This document shows, in pieces, positions 7,585-14,451 of a stretch of DNA of 33,392 nt (the first letter of the stretch is position 1; each line of letters opens with the position of its first letter). The notes under the pieces were generated by a model. It was not told the DNA's origin and made no database searches. It saw only the letters and a list, made by a program, of their open reading frames with translations. This DNA is from Chloroflexota bacterium (GTDB lineage: Bacteria; Chloroflexota; Dormibacteria; Dormibacterales; Dormibacteraceae), in assembly GCA_005889135.1 (NCBI GenBank), contig VBEK01000156.1, positions 1-33,392 on the forward strand. Direction: 5' to 3'. The translations under genes and the position numbers were made by a program.

Positions 7585-8969
7585 TGGCGGGCAAGACCAC
7601 GCGCGTCGTGATGCCGCAGCTGGGCGAGTCGGTGCACGAGGGCACGATCTCGCGCTGGCTGGTCAAGCCGGGGGACAAGATCGTCGAGTTCGAGCCCATG
7701 CTCGAGGTCGACACCGACAAGGTCAACGCCGAGGTGCCGGCGCCCGTGTCCGGGATCCTGCGCGAGATCCTGGCCAAGGAGGGTGAGACGGTGCAGGCCG
7801 GGGCCGAGATCGCGGTGGTCGAGACGGGAGACGGCCAAACTCCCCCTCCCGCGCCAGCGGACGCTGCTCCCTCTCCCGCGCCAGCCAGAGAGGGTCGGGG
7901 TGAGGGGCGTCAAACTCCCTCTCCCGCGCCAGCGGCCGCTGCCCCCTCTCCCGCGCCAGCCAAAGAGGGTCGGGGTGAGGGGCGTCAAACTCCCTCTCCC
8001 GCGCCTGCGGCCGCAACTCCCTCTCCCGCGCCAGCGGGAGAGGGTCGGGGTGAGGGGCGTGGGCCAGAGCAGCCTGCCGAGCCTCATCGGTACTCGCCCG
8101 GCGTGCAGATGGCCGCCTCCGAGCTCAAAGTCGACCTCTCCAGAGTCACCGGCACCGGGATCGGCGGGCGGGTGACGAAGAAAGACGTCCAGGACTTCGC
8201 CGCCAAGGCCAAGGCCGCCCCCTCACCCCCAGCACCCGCCACCGCCCCGCCCGCGGCCGTGACCCGCGGCGATGCCGACGAGGTGGTTCAGCTCACGCGC
8301 GTCCGCCGCCTGATCGCCGAGAACATGACGCGCGCCAAGCAGACGATCCCGCACGCGTGGCAGACCCAGGAGGCGGACATGTCCGGGGTCGTGGCCAACC
8401 GCAACGCCAGCAAGGCCGCGTTCCAGAAGCAGGAGGGCTTCTCCCTCACCTATCTCCCCTACGTGATGGCGGCGGCGCTCTCCGCACTGCGTGAGAACCC
8501 GCACGTCAACGCGACCTTCAACGAGACCGAGCTGATCGTCCACCGCGACATCAACCTCGGCATCTCGGTCGGCATGGAGGACACGCTGCTGGTGCCCGTG
8601 ATCCGGAGGGCCGACGGCCTCTCCATCGCTGGCCTCGCCCGGGCGGTCAACGACCTCGCCACCCGCGCTCGCAGCAAGCAGCTGAAGGCCGATGAGCTTG
8701 CGGGCGCGACGTTCACCGTCAACAACTCGGGCACCTTCGGCACCCTGTTCAGCTACTCGGTCATCAACCCCGGCCAGGCCGGCATCCTGACCATGGAGGC
8801 GATCGTCGAGCGGCCAGTCGCCGTCAACGGCCTGATCGGGATCAAGCCGATGATGTACCTGTGCTTCTCGTTCGACCACAGGGTGCTCGACGGCCTGCAG
8901 GCCGCCCGCTTCCTGACCGCCTGCCGGAAGTGGCTCGAGGCGGTCTCCCTTGAGACACCGGTCTACTAA
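7584..8969 (+). CDS. 2-oxoacid dehydrogenase E2 (dihydrolipoyl acyltransferase)
   Basis: A 461-residue acyltransferase core of the complex. The order is a lipoyl domain (1-80, lipoylated Lys46 in DTDKVNAEV), a long Pro/Ala-rich linker (about 84-165) of three 25-residue repeats, a peripheral subunit-binding domain (SPGVQMAAS...GTGIGGRVTKKDV), a second Ala/Pro linker, and the catalytic domain ending with His432 and Asp436 in FDHRVLDG. The ATG at 7584 overlaps the E1 stop (TGATG), so E1 and E2 are translationally coupled. The linker DNA is a tandem 75-bp repeat containing a palindromic element, unlike the rest of the gene. All catalytic residues are present, so the protein should be functional. 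Confidence 0.93.
   Translation: MAGKTTRVVMPQLGESVHEGTISRWLVKPGDKIVEFEPMLEVDTDKVNAEVPAPVSGILREILAKEGETVQAGAEIAVVETGDGQTPPPAPADAAPSPAPAREGRGEGRQTPSPAPAAAAPSPAPAKEGRGEGRQTPSPAPAAATPSPAPAGEGRGEGRGPEQPAEPHRYSPGVQMAASELKVDLSRVTGTGIGGRVTKKDVQDFAAKAKAAPSPPAPATAPPAAVTRGDADEVVQLTRVRRLIAENMTRAKQTIPHAWQTQEADMSGVVANRNASKAAFQKQEGFSLTYLPYVMAAALSALRENPHVNATFNETELIVHRDINLGISVGMEDTLLVPVIRRADGLSIAGLARAVNDLATRARSKQLKADELAGATFTVNNSGTFGTLFSYSVINPGQAGILTMEAIVERPVAVNGLIGIKPMMYLCFSFDHRVLDGLQAARFLTACRKWLEAVSLETPVY
7836..8060 (+). repeat. Three in-frame 75-bp tandem repeats in the E2 linker
   Basis: Units lie at 7836-7910, 7911-7985 and 7986-8060, each exactly 75 bp (25 codons) and differing at only a few positions. 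Each begins CAAACTCC and ends GGTCGGGGTGAGGGGCGT. Each encodes a 25-residue block that starts QTP, contains PSPAPA and ends EGRGEGR. Each unit contains two copies of a CCCTCTCCCGCGCC core. The 75-bp length keeps the frame open, and the Pro/Ala-rich product is acceptable in a flexible lipoyl-arm linker. Confidence 0.95.
8019..8044. repeat. Perfect 11-bp-stem palindrome within the third E2 repeat
   Basis: CCCTCTCCCGC (8019-8029), loop GCCA, then GCGGGAGAGGG (8034-8044) form a perfect inverted repeat, followed by GTCGGGGTGAGGGG. On the reverse strand this reads as CCCTCACCCC-spacer-CCCTCTCCCGC-hairpin, which resembles from memory a widespread interspersed palindromic repeat of many GC-rich bacterial genomes. 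Units 1 and 2 have the same layout with a degraded right arm (CCAGAGAGGG or CCAAAGAGGG). Confidence 0.75.
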
Positions 8970-9017
8970 ACGGGGAAGAATCGGCGGAGGCCGGCGTTAA
9001 GGTTGTCGCCACCGCCT

Positions 9018-9725
9018 ATGTCCGCGCCCCACAAACGGCTCGCCATCGCCCACAAGTTGCCCCCGATCGTGCTCAAGGAGATCTACGACCTCCGCTTCGA
9101 CGAGAAGGACCGTGCGGCCAAGGACGCGATCTGGAGGGAGCTGGGGCGATTCTTCCAGCGCTACATCAAGCCGGACGCAAGGGTCATCGACATCGCCTGC
9201 GACGCCGGCTACTTCATCCGCAACATCAAGGCGCGAGAGCGATGGGCGACCGACATCCGCTCGGTCGAGGACCATCTGCCGAGGGACGTGCGATTCGTCC
9301 ACGCGAGCGGCCTCGAGCTGGCAAACGTGCTCACCCACGACTACTTCGACCTGGCCTTCTTCAGCAACTACCTGGAGCACCTGCCCTCGACCGAGGCCGT
9401 CCTCGAGCAGCTGCGCGTGGCCCACACGCTCCTCAGGCCAGGCGGTCAGGTCCTGATCCTGCAGCCCAACATCCGCCTGGTCGGCGGCGCGTACTGGGAC
9501 TTCATCGACCACCAGACCGCCCTGACCGAGAAAAGCCTCGCCGAGGCCGCTCACATGGCGGGCTTCCGGACGAAGCAGATCATCGCCCGCTTCCTTCCGT
9601 ACACCACCAAGAGCCGCCTGCCGCAGGGCCCGGCGTTTGTGCGCGCGTACCTCGCTTTTCCGCCGGCGTGGCTCCTGTTCGGCAAGCAGACGCTCTACGT
9701 TGGCGAGAAACCCAGCGTCGAGTAG
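9018..9725 (+). CDS. Class I SAM-dependent methyltransferase
   Basis: A 235-residue protein with a class I methyltransferase fold. Motif I is VIDIACDAGYF (near residues 54-64), the acidic end of strand 2 is ATDIRSVED, motif IV is YFDLAFFSNYLEHL, and LLRPGGQVLILQPN is the post-motif strand typical of methyltransferase-11/UbiE-like enzymes. The last 60 residues include a hydrophobic stretch (AYLAFPPAWLLFG). ATG 9018 is preferred to TTG 9003. The convergent neighbour is a GT2 glycosyltransferase, so a role in modifying a glycan or lipid-linked sugar is plausible, but substrate is not visible. The gap 8970-9017 holds only a possible -10 (TAAGGT at 8998). Confidence 0.82.
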   Translation: MSAPHKRLAIAHKLPPIVLKEIYDLRFDEKDRAAKDAIWRELGRFFQRYIKPDARVIDIACDAGYFIRNIKARERWATDIRSVEDHLPRDVRFVHASGLELANVLTHDYFDLAFFSNYLEHLPSTEAVLEQLRVAHTLLRPGGQVLILQPNIRLVGGAYWDFIDHQTALTEKSLAEAAHMAGFRTKQIIARFLPYTTKSRLPQGPAFVRAYLAFPPAWLLFGKQTLYVGEKPSVE

Positions 9726-9766
9726 ACCCACCGCTCCCGCTGGCCGCCGCCCTCCACGTGGTCTGG

Positions 9767-10969
9767 CTAGCGATCCTCGGACTCGAGACCCAGGATGCTC
9801 AGGAAAAAGCTCGCGAACACGGTCTGCACGCCGAGAGTCAGCAGCACCGCAGCCGGTATGACCTCGCGCATGGTCAGGCGAGGGTCTAGGGACCCGAAGT
9901 CGACCGCGCTCCACGACACCACCGCCGCGACCAGTCCCACAAGTCCGGCCAGCACCGTCAGCGCGCCGAGCAGCAGACCGGTCTCGAGCTTGACGTAGCG
10001 AAACATCGCGCGGTAAGCCGGGTTGGGCGGATGGAATCCCTGCTCCATCGCGAAAACCTTCGTGAAGACCGCGAAGACTATCAACTGGTAGCCGATGAGG
10101 CAGGCGAAGCTCGCGAGAAGCAAGGTGTGGATGTCGAGCTGCACGGCGCCAACCTGCTTCGGCCCGGTCTCGAGGATCGCGCCGACCACGAGCCCGAGCC
10201 CGAACAACGCAATGCCGGGGTAGAGGAAAAGCCAGCGTGGGCTGAACAGGAGCATGAAGCGGAGATGCCGCCAGCCGTCGCGCCATGTACGCAGGTGCGG
10301 GGGTCGCGACCGCCCGTCCGGGTGGAGGGTGATCGGCACCTCGGCGATCTTCATGCGCTGCAAGGAGGCCTTGACGACCATCTCACTCGCGAACTCCATG
10401 CCGCTCGCGCGCAGACGCAGCCGCTCATATGCGTCCTTGCGAAATCCGCGCAGCCCGCAGTGCATGTCGCCGACCGGTGTGTGGAAGAAGACGCGGCTGA
10501 TGAAGGTGAGAGCCGGATTGCCGACCCACCGATGCGACCAGACCATCGCGCCCGACTCGATGCCACCCGCAAACCTGTTGCCCATGACGAGGTCGAAACC
10601 CTCGCGGAGCTTGCCGACCAGCGGACCGATGGCGGTGAAGTCGTAGCTGTCGTCGGCGTCGCCCATGATCACGTAGCGGCCACGTGCCTGGGCGATACCG
10701 CCGATCAGGGCGCTTCCGTAGCCCTTGCGCGCCACGGGGACGACGCGGGCGCCGAGCTCCCGCGCTATGGCCTGCGATCCGTCGGTGCTTCCGTTGTCGG
10801 CGACGATGATCTCCGCCGCGACATCGAGCTGCTTGGTCGCTCGCTGCGCCTTGTGAATGCACGTCGCGAGCGTCTCGGCCTCGTTGAGGCAGGGCATCAC
10901 GATGGAGAGCTCGACCGGCGTCGCGGTCGCGGCCGATGCCTGCTTGCGAGGGCGCTGGGCGACGCTCAT
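9767..10969 (-). CDS. GT2 family glycosyltransferase with C-terminal membrane domain
   Basis: A 400-residue protein. The N-terminal GT-A domain shows SIVMPCLNEAETL, ADNGSTDGSQ and the DADDSYDF metal-binding motif, as in dolichol-phosphate mannose synthase-like enzymes. A MHCGLRGFRKDAY acceptor region and ASEMVVKASLQRMKIAEVPI follow. After about residue 230 there are four hydrophobic segments, so the enzyme is membrane-anchored and probably glycosylates polyprenyl phosphate or a lipid carrier. ATG at 10969 lies eight bases after a TACGCT -10 on the minus strand. The nearby GT-C-type proteins at 1369-3938 could use such a lipid-linked sugar; this link is inference. Confidence 0.88.
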   Translation of the reverse strand: MSVAQRPRKQASAATATPVELSIVMPCLNEAETLATCIHKAQRATKQLDVAAEIIVADNGSTDGSQAIARELGARVVPVARKGYGSALIGGIAQARGRYVIMGDADDSYDFTAIGPLVGKLREGFDLVMGNRFAGGIESGAMVWSHRWVGNPALTFISRVFFHTPVGDMHCGLRGFRKDAYERLRLRASGMEFASEMVVKASLQRMKIAEVPITLHPDGRSRPPHLRTWRDGWRHLRFMLLFSPRWLFLYPGIALFGLGLVVGAILETGPKQVGAVQLDIHTLLLASFACLIGYQLIVFAVFTKVFAMEQGFHPPNPAYRAMFRYVKLETGLLLGALTVLAGLVGLVAAVVSWSAVDFGSLDPRLTMREVIPAAVLLTLGVQTVFASFFLSILGLESEDR

Positions 10970-10977
10970 GGCCGGTC

Positions 10978-10983
10978 AGCGTA
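10978..10983 (-). promoter_or_regulatory. Putative -10 of the GT2 gene (leaderless promoter)
   Basis: On the minus strand TACGCT is followed by eight bases and the ATG of the glycosyltransferase. There is no Shine-Dalgarno sequence. The divergent gene at 11167 starts 198 bases away; the gap 10970-11166 otherwise holds only the dyad at 10990-11008. Confidence 0.45.
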
Positions 10984-10989
10984 ACGCGA

Positions 10990-11008
10990 GGGCAGGAATT
11001 CCTTGCCC
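10990..11008. promoter_or_regulatory. Near-perfect dyad in a divergent intergenic region
   Basis: GGGCAGGAATTCCTTGCCC is almost its own reverse complement, with GGGCA and TGCCC arms around GGAATTCC and one extra base on the right side. It lies immediately upstream of the putative -10 of the GT2 gene, where a repressor or activator could bind. It could equally be a chance hairpin; no regulator is known. Confidence 0.3.
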
Positions 11009-11166
11009 AGAAAAAGAAGTGACCCCGACGGATCGCCTCTCGGGAGCCGGTACACGGCCTTGCGGCCCTGTTCCCGCCCCCTCGAACGTTTCCCTCGGGG
11101 CCGTCGAGAAAGGTAAGGTACCGCCGGTCGAAAGCGCAAGGCCAAAAGTCAGTTCGCCGCCAACTT

Positions 11167-11601
11167 ATGACAAGTAGCCACCGCGGGTCCGAAACTTCGC
11201 TTGCCGTGGAGCTCCAGGCCGCGCAGGAAATCGTTGGCCGCGCCCACACCAGGGCGCGCGAGCTGGGCATCAAAGTCACCGTGGCGGTGGTCGACTCCGG
11301 GGGCTTGCTCGTGGCCCTCGCCCGCATGGACGGCGCCCCGCCCCTCTCGCCGCAGATCGCCGAGGCGAAGGCAGTCGGGGCGGCGATGCTGTTTCGCGAC
11401 GGAGCAAGCCTTGCCGAGCTGGCGAAGGACCGGCCCGGCTTCTTCAGCGTTGTCGACAGGCTGGTGCGCGTGCCGATCGTCCCCGGACTCGGCTCGGTGC
11501 TGATCCGGCGCGACGACCAGGTCATCGGAGCGGTCGGCGTGAGCGGGGGCAAGCCCGAGCAGGACCTGGATTGCGCGCAGGCCGGGGTCAGCTCAGGCTG
11601 A
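11167..11601 (+). CDS. GlcG/HbpS (DUF336) family protein
   Basis: A 144-residue protein matching the GlcG/HbpS fold: an N-terminal helix (ELQAAQEIVGRAHTRARELG), a strand VTVAVVDSGGLLVALARMDGA, then PLSPQIAEAKAVGAAMLF and a C-terminal VIGAVGVSGGKPEQD. Members include the Streptomyces heme-binding HbpS and GlcG of glycolate loci; many have no known activity. There is no signal peptide, so a cytoplasmic location is likely. ATG 11167 is the start; no clear Shine-Dalgarno or -10 is seen. Its 3' end overlaps the end of the convergent ThpR-like gene by 14 bases. Function here is not predictable from neighbours. Confidence 0.8.
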   Translation: MTSSHRGSETSLAVELQAAQEIVGRAHTRARELGIKVTVAVVDSGGLLVALARMDGAPPLSPQIAEAKAVGAAMLFRDGASLAELAKDRPGFFSVVDRLVRVPIVPGLGSVLIRRDDQVIGAVGVSGGKPEQDLDCAQAGVSSG

Positions 11602-12187
11602 GCCGGCGGAGGGGCTCGTAGACCGACCCTGACCGGCCGAGGCGGCTCTGGTACAGGATCAGCTCGCTCGCCCGCCACGGCTCCAGGTCGGGCGGCCCGG
11701 GCAGAGACGGCAGCGCGGCCCCGTCGCGCGGCCGTGCGCGTGCCAGGGTGAGGTGGCCATGGAAGGGGCGGCTCTCGCCCTCCAGCCCGGCCCGGACGCA
11801 CTCGGCCTCGACGATGGTGGCGAGCTCGCCCAGCTCGCGCTCGCCCGCGGCCAGGCCCAGCCACACCACCCGCGCGAGCCTGCCCCGCTTGAACGAGCCG
11901 GGGTTGCCAAGCCGCAGGTCGAGAGCGCCAGGGTTCGTGGCCGCCACACGCTCCGCGATGCCCTCCGCGAGCGCTAGCTCGACGTGACCGAGGAAGCGCA
12001 CCGTCAGGTGCAGGTTGTCGGCCGGGGTCCAGCGAAAGTCCGGGCCGATGCGCTCGCAGTCCGCCAGGTAATCGGCGAGGGCGGCGCGATGCCGCTCCGG
12101 CAGCGGCACGCCGAAGAACGCTCTGACCTTCAGCGGCCGAGGCCCGCCCTTATCCCCTGCCTCTTGGCCCAGTTGTTCGGTGCCCAC
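11588..12187 (-). CDS. thpR: RNA 2',3'-cyclic phosphodiesterase (ThpR/LigT-like)
   Basis: A protein of up to 199 residues in the 2H phosphoesterase superfamily. Both HxTx motifs are present: NLHLTVRFLGH and FHGHLTLARAR. The N-terminal core starts VRAFFGVPLPE, as in ThpR/LigT proteins, which hydrolyse 2',3'-cyclic phosphate ends of RNA. The start is uncertain: GTG at 12187 would overlap the upstream gene by 58 bases, while a CTG at 12133 overlaps its stop as CTGA and begins right at the conserved core. It is transcribed after the NAD(P)-binding protein, probably in one operon. Confidence 0.85.
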   Translation of the reverse strand: MGTEQLGQEAGDKGGPRPLKVRAFFGVPLPERHRAALADYLADCERIGPDFRWTPADNLHLTVRFLGHVELALAEGIAERVAATNPGALDLRLGNPGSFKRGRLARVVWLGLAAGERELGELATIVEAECVRAGLEGESRPFHGHLTLARARPRDGAALPSLPGPPDLEPWRASELILYQSRLGRSGSVYEPLRRLSLS

Positions 12188-13050
12188 GAGCTTGGCGCGG
12201 TGGGGCGCCAGCCGAACTGCGAGCTGACGGAGTCGATTCCGGCGGCGAGGTTGTCGCTCTGGAGCATGCTCACCTCATCCGGGGTGATGGGCGGATTCGT
12301 CATCACCGCCTCCATCGCGATCGCCGGGATGGACACCAGGGGGGCCGGGAGCTTCAGCTTCGCCTTCTTGATGCCTCGGGCCTGCAAGAACCAGTCGAAG
12401 ATCGACTCGTAGGTCACCACCTCCGGCCCGCCGAGCTCGATGATGTGGCCGAGGAGCTCCGGGCGCGAGACCGTCTCGACGATGCAGCGCGCCGCATCCT
12501 CGCGCAGGATCGGCTGGATCTTGGACTGGCCGCTGCCGGGGATGATCGCGAACGGCCCCCGAAGCGCGCGCTGGAAGTCGTCGAGGATCCCGCCCTCCTC
12601 GGCAAGGATGAAGGAGAACCGGAGGATGGTGCCCGACACGCCGGTCTTGGCGAGCTCCTGCTCGCCCATCCAGCGCGAGGTCCAGTACTTGTAGTGGGGG
12701 TCGAGCTTGGCGCCGATCGCGCTCACCAGGACGACCGAGCGCACGCCGGCGGCCATCGCCGCCTGGCCCATGATCCGCGGCCCGTCGACGTTGACCGCGA
12801 GGTAGGACTGGGGCCTGTTCCGCCGCACCGCGACCAGGCTGATGATGTGCTCCGTTCCCTGGGCCGCCTGCACGACCGTCTCGGGGTTGAGGGCGTCGCC
12901 GACCACGACCTGCGCGCCGCGGACCTTGAACGCGGCCGCCTTCATCGGGTCGCGGACGAGCACCCGGAGCTGGTGGCCGAGGTCGAGGATCTTGTGGGCC
13001 ACGCCGCGCCCGACGAAGCCGGTGGAGCCGAGAAGAAGGATTCGTGCCAC
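12130..13050 (-). CDS. NAD(P)-binding protein, NDUFA9/atypical SDR-like
   Basis: A 306-residue Rossmann protein of the atypical short-chain dehydrogenase group. It opens with ARILLLGSTGFVGRGVAHKIL, containing the GxxGxxG nucleotide loop, and continues with RVLVRDPMKAAAF, VVVGDALNPETV and SVVLVSAIGA. The later IIELGGPEVVTYESIFDWFL is typical of complex I NDUFA9-like and NmrA-like proteins. GTG at 13050 was chosen because it directly precedes the first strand and lies eight bases after TACGAT on the minus strand. Role unknown; quinone/ubiquinone-related or regulatory functions occur in the family. It is divergent from the small membrane gene at 13158. Confidence 0.8.
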   Translation of the reverse strand: MARILLLGSTGFVGRGVAHKILDLGHQLRVLVRDPMKAAAFKVRGAQVVVGDALNPETVVQAAQGTEHIISLVAVRRNRPQSYLAVNVDGPRIMGQAAMAAGVRSVVLVSAIGAKLDPHYKYWTSRWMGEQELAKTGVSGTILRFSFILAEEGGILDDFQRALRGPFAIIPGSGQSKIQPILREDAARCIVETVSRPELLGHIIELGGPEVVTYESIFDWFLQARGIKKAKLKLPAPLVSIPAIAMEAVMTNPPITPDEVSMLQSDNLAAGIDSVSSQFGWRPTAPSSWAPNNWAKRQGIRAGLGR

Positions 13051-13058
13051 GGCAGAGA

Positions 13059-13064
13059 ATCGTA
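13059..13064 (-). promoter_or_regulatory. Putative -10 of the NAD(P)-binding protein gene (leaderless)
   Basis: TACGAT on the minus strand is followed by eight bases and the GTG start at 13050, the same geometry as at lpdA. No ribosome-binding site is visible. Confidence 0.45.
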
Positions 13065-13143
13065 GTGTCCGGGCTCCCGGGCCCGCTGCGGATTCGCCCC
13101 CAAAGACGCGAAGACGCAGGGGCTCCCGGCAGAACCGGACACG

Positions 13144-13149
13144 CATACT
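13144..13149 (+). promoter_or_regulatory. Putative -10 of the small membrane protein gene (leaderless)
   Basis: CATACT is followed by exactly eight bases and ATG at 13158. It differs from TANNNT at the first position, so support is weaker, but the spacing matches the other leaderless candidates. Confidence 0.3.
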
Positions 13150-13157
13150 GGAGACCA

Positions 13158-13385
13158 ATGGCAGGGGCGACATCGAGCGGGTTTCTCCTGGGGGTATTCG
13201 CCTTTCTGCTCGGAATCGCCGGCATCGCCGCCGCCATTCGGCGCCGCCGCGGCCGCGAACGCTACGCGGAGACCTACGCCGCCAGCGGGGGAATCATGTA
13301 CACGGTCGCGTCGGCGGGCTGTGGCGTCGTCCTGCTGCTGGGCGGCCTGGGCCTCATGATCCTGGCCCTGGCGTTCAAGAGGTAG
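13158..13385 (+). CDS. Small two-helix membrane protein, unknown function
   Basis: A 75-residue protein with two hydrophobic segments (about 7-27 and 49-72) separated by a short strongly basic loop (IRRRRGRERY). This charge pattern suggests both ends lie outside with a cytoplasmic loop. No family is recognised. Support for it being real: an ATG with a plausible -10, codon usage like its neighbours, and placement in an otherwise empty gap divergent from a well-supported gene. The first 42-bp-period palindromic array begins 29 bases after its stop. Confidence 0.6.
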   Translation: MAGATSSGFLLGVFAFLLGIAGIAAAIRRRRGRERYAETYAASGGIMYTVASAGCGVVLLLGGLGLMILALAFKR

Positions 13386-13413
13386 GTCTTCGCCTCAGGC
13401 GGCCGAGACGCCG

Positions 13414-13513
13414 GATAGTCGCGACTAACCCCGGTGTTGGCCCGCGAAAAGCGCGGATAGTCGCGACTAACGCCGGTGTTGGCCCGCGACAGGCGCGGAT
13501 AGTCGCGACTATC
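13414..13513. repeat. Palindromic 42-bp-period array 1 (3 units)
   Basis: GATAGTCGCGACTA occurs at 13414, 13456 and 13498, spaced exactly 42 bp. Its core TAGTCGCGACTA is a perfect 12-bp palindrome, extended in the last unit to 16 bp by a following TC. The first two 28-bp spacers begin ACCCCGG and ACGCCGG and end in GCG; the last unit is followed by unrelated sequence (TCGAGGGTT). The array fills the 157-base gap between two convergent genes. Confidence 0.95.
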
Positions 13514-13542
13514 GAGGGTTTCGAACGTAGGCGAGGACTCTG

Positions 13543-14451
13543 TCAGCGCTTTCCACGCAACTCCGAGAGGTGTGCTTCGCGCGAGGCCTTCACCATCCCC
13601 CAGACCTCGAAGATGAGCTTGAGCGCCGCGAGGGTCGTGATGTCGCCGTTGTCATAGGGGGGCGAGACCTCCACGACGTCGAAACCGACCAGACGCGCCT
13701 GGGCAGTCGCGCCGCGCAGCAGCTCCAGGGCCTGCCGGGTGCTCAGCCCACCGCCCGAGGGTATCTCCGTGCCTGGAGCGAACGCGGGGTCGAGCACGTC
13801 GATGTCGAACGAGACGTGGACCTTCTGGCCCGCCAGCCGCTCGGAGATCTTCCGCGCCGCGGCCGGCAGGTCGCGAGCGATCTCGGCGGAGGAAACGAGC
13901 AGGATGCCGTTCTTGGCGATGTACTCGAGCTCTTCCGGGTCGTAGTCGCGGCCGCCGGCGATCACCACCCGCGACGCCTCGATCCCCGAGGCTTCCAGCG
14001 CCCTTCGCAGCGCACAGCCGCAGGTCCAACTGCCTCCGCGCGAGAAGTCGCACAGGTCCGGGTGGGCGTCTACCCACAGCACCGACAGACCGGGATGCCT
14101 GCGGACCTGGGCAGACAGCGTCGAGATCGCCGTGCAGTGGTCGCCGCCGAGCACGGTCACGAACGCCTCGGACGGAACCTGCGCGAGGCGTTGCATCGGT
14201 CCCATCCACCCCGTCTCGATCTCATCGCCAGGGTCGAGGTCGCCCAGATCCTGAACATGGAGGCCGGTGAGCAGGTGCCCCTCCTCGGTGACCGGAGGCA
14301 TGACGGCAGACAGCTGGCGGATGCGCTGCGGCGCCTTGGCCGCGCCCTTGCGATAGACCGCGGACCCGTCGTACACGATGCCGGCGACGACGACGTCGGG
14401 CGGGTCGCCTCCGACCAGCCCGGCCCATGGGCGCAGACCTTCGAGGTTCAC
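13543..14451 (-). CDS. Ureohydrolase (agmatinase/arginase family)
   Basis: A 302-residue Mn2+ hydrolase. The metal-binding motifs are all visible: LGGDHCTA, WVDAHPDLCD and SFDIDVLDP, and the GGGLSTRQAL segment after the last motif is typical of the agmatinase branch. Family members release urea (or guanidine-type products) from agmatine, arginine, guanidinobutyrate or formiminoglutamate; the exact substrate is not fixed by these motifs. GTG at 14451 overlaps the stop of the upstream MFS gene as GTGA, so the two are coupled, and the transporter may carry the substrate or product. Its 3' side faces palindromic array 1. Confidence 0.88.
   Translation of the reverse strand: MNLEGLRPWAGLVGGDPPDVVVAGIVYDGSAVYRKGAAKAPQRIRQLSAVMPPVTEEGHLLTGLHVQDLGDLDPGDEIETGWMGPMQRLAQVPSEAFVTVLGGDHCTAISTLSAQVRRHPGLSVLWVDAHPDLCDFSRGGSWTCGCALRRALEASGIEASRVVIAGGRDYDPEELEYIAKNGILLVSSAEIARDLPAAARKISERLAGQKVHVSFDIDVLDPAFAPGTEIPSGGGLSTRQALELLRGATAQARLVGFDVVEVSPPYDNGDITTLAALKLIFEVWGMVKASREAHLSELRGKR

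Noticed and set aside
10425-11864. Long minus-strand frame across the GT2 gene and the GlcG/HbpS-like gene
   Set aside because: It overlaps two recognised genes and its product is low-complexity and family-free.
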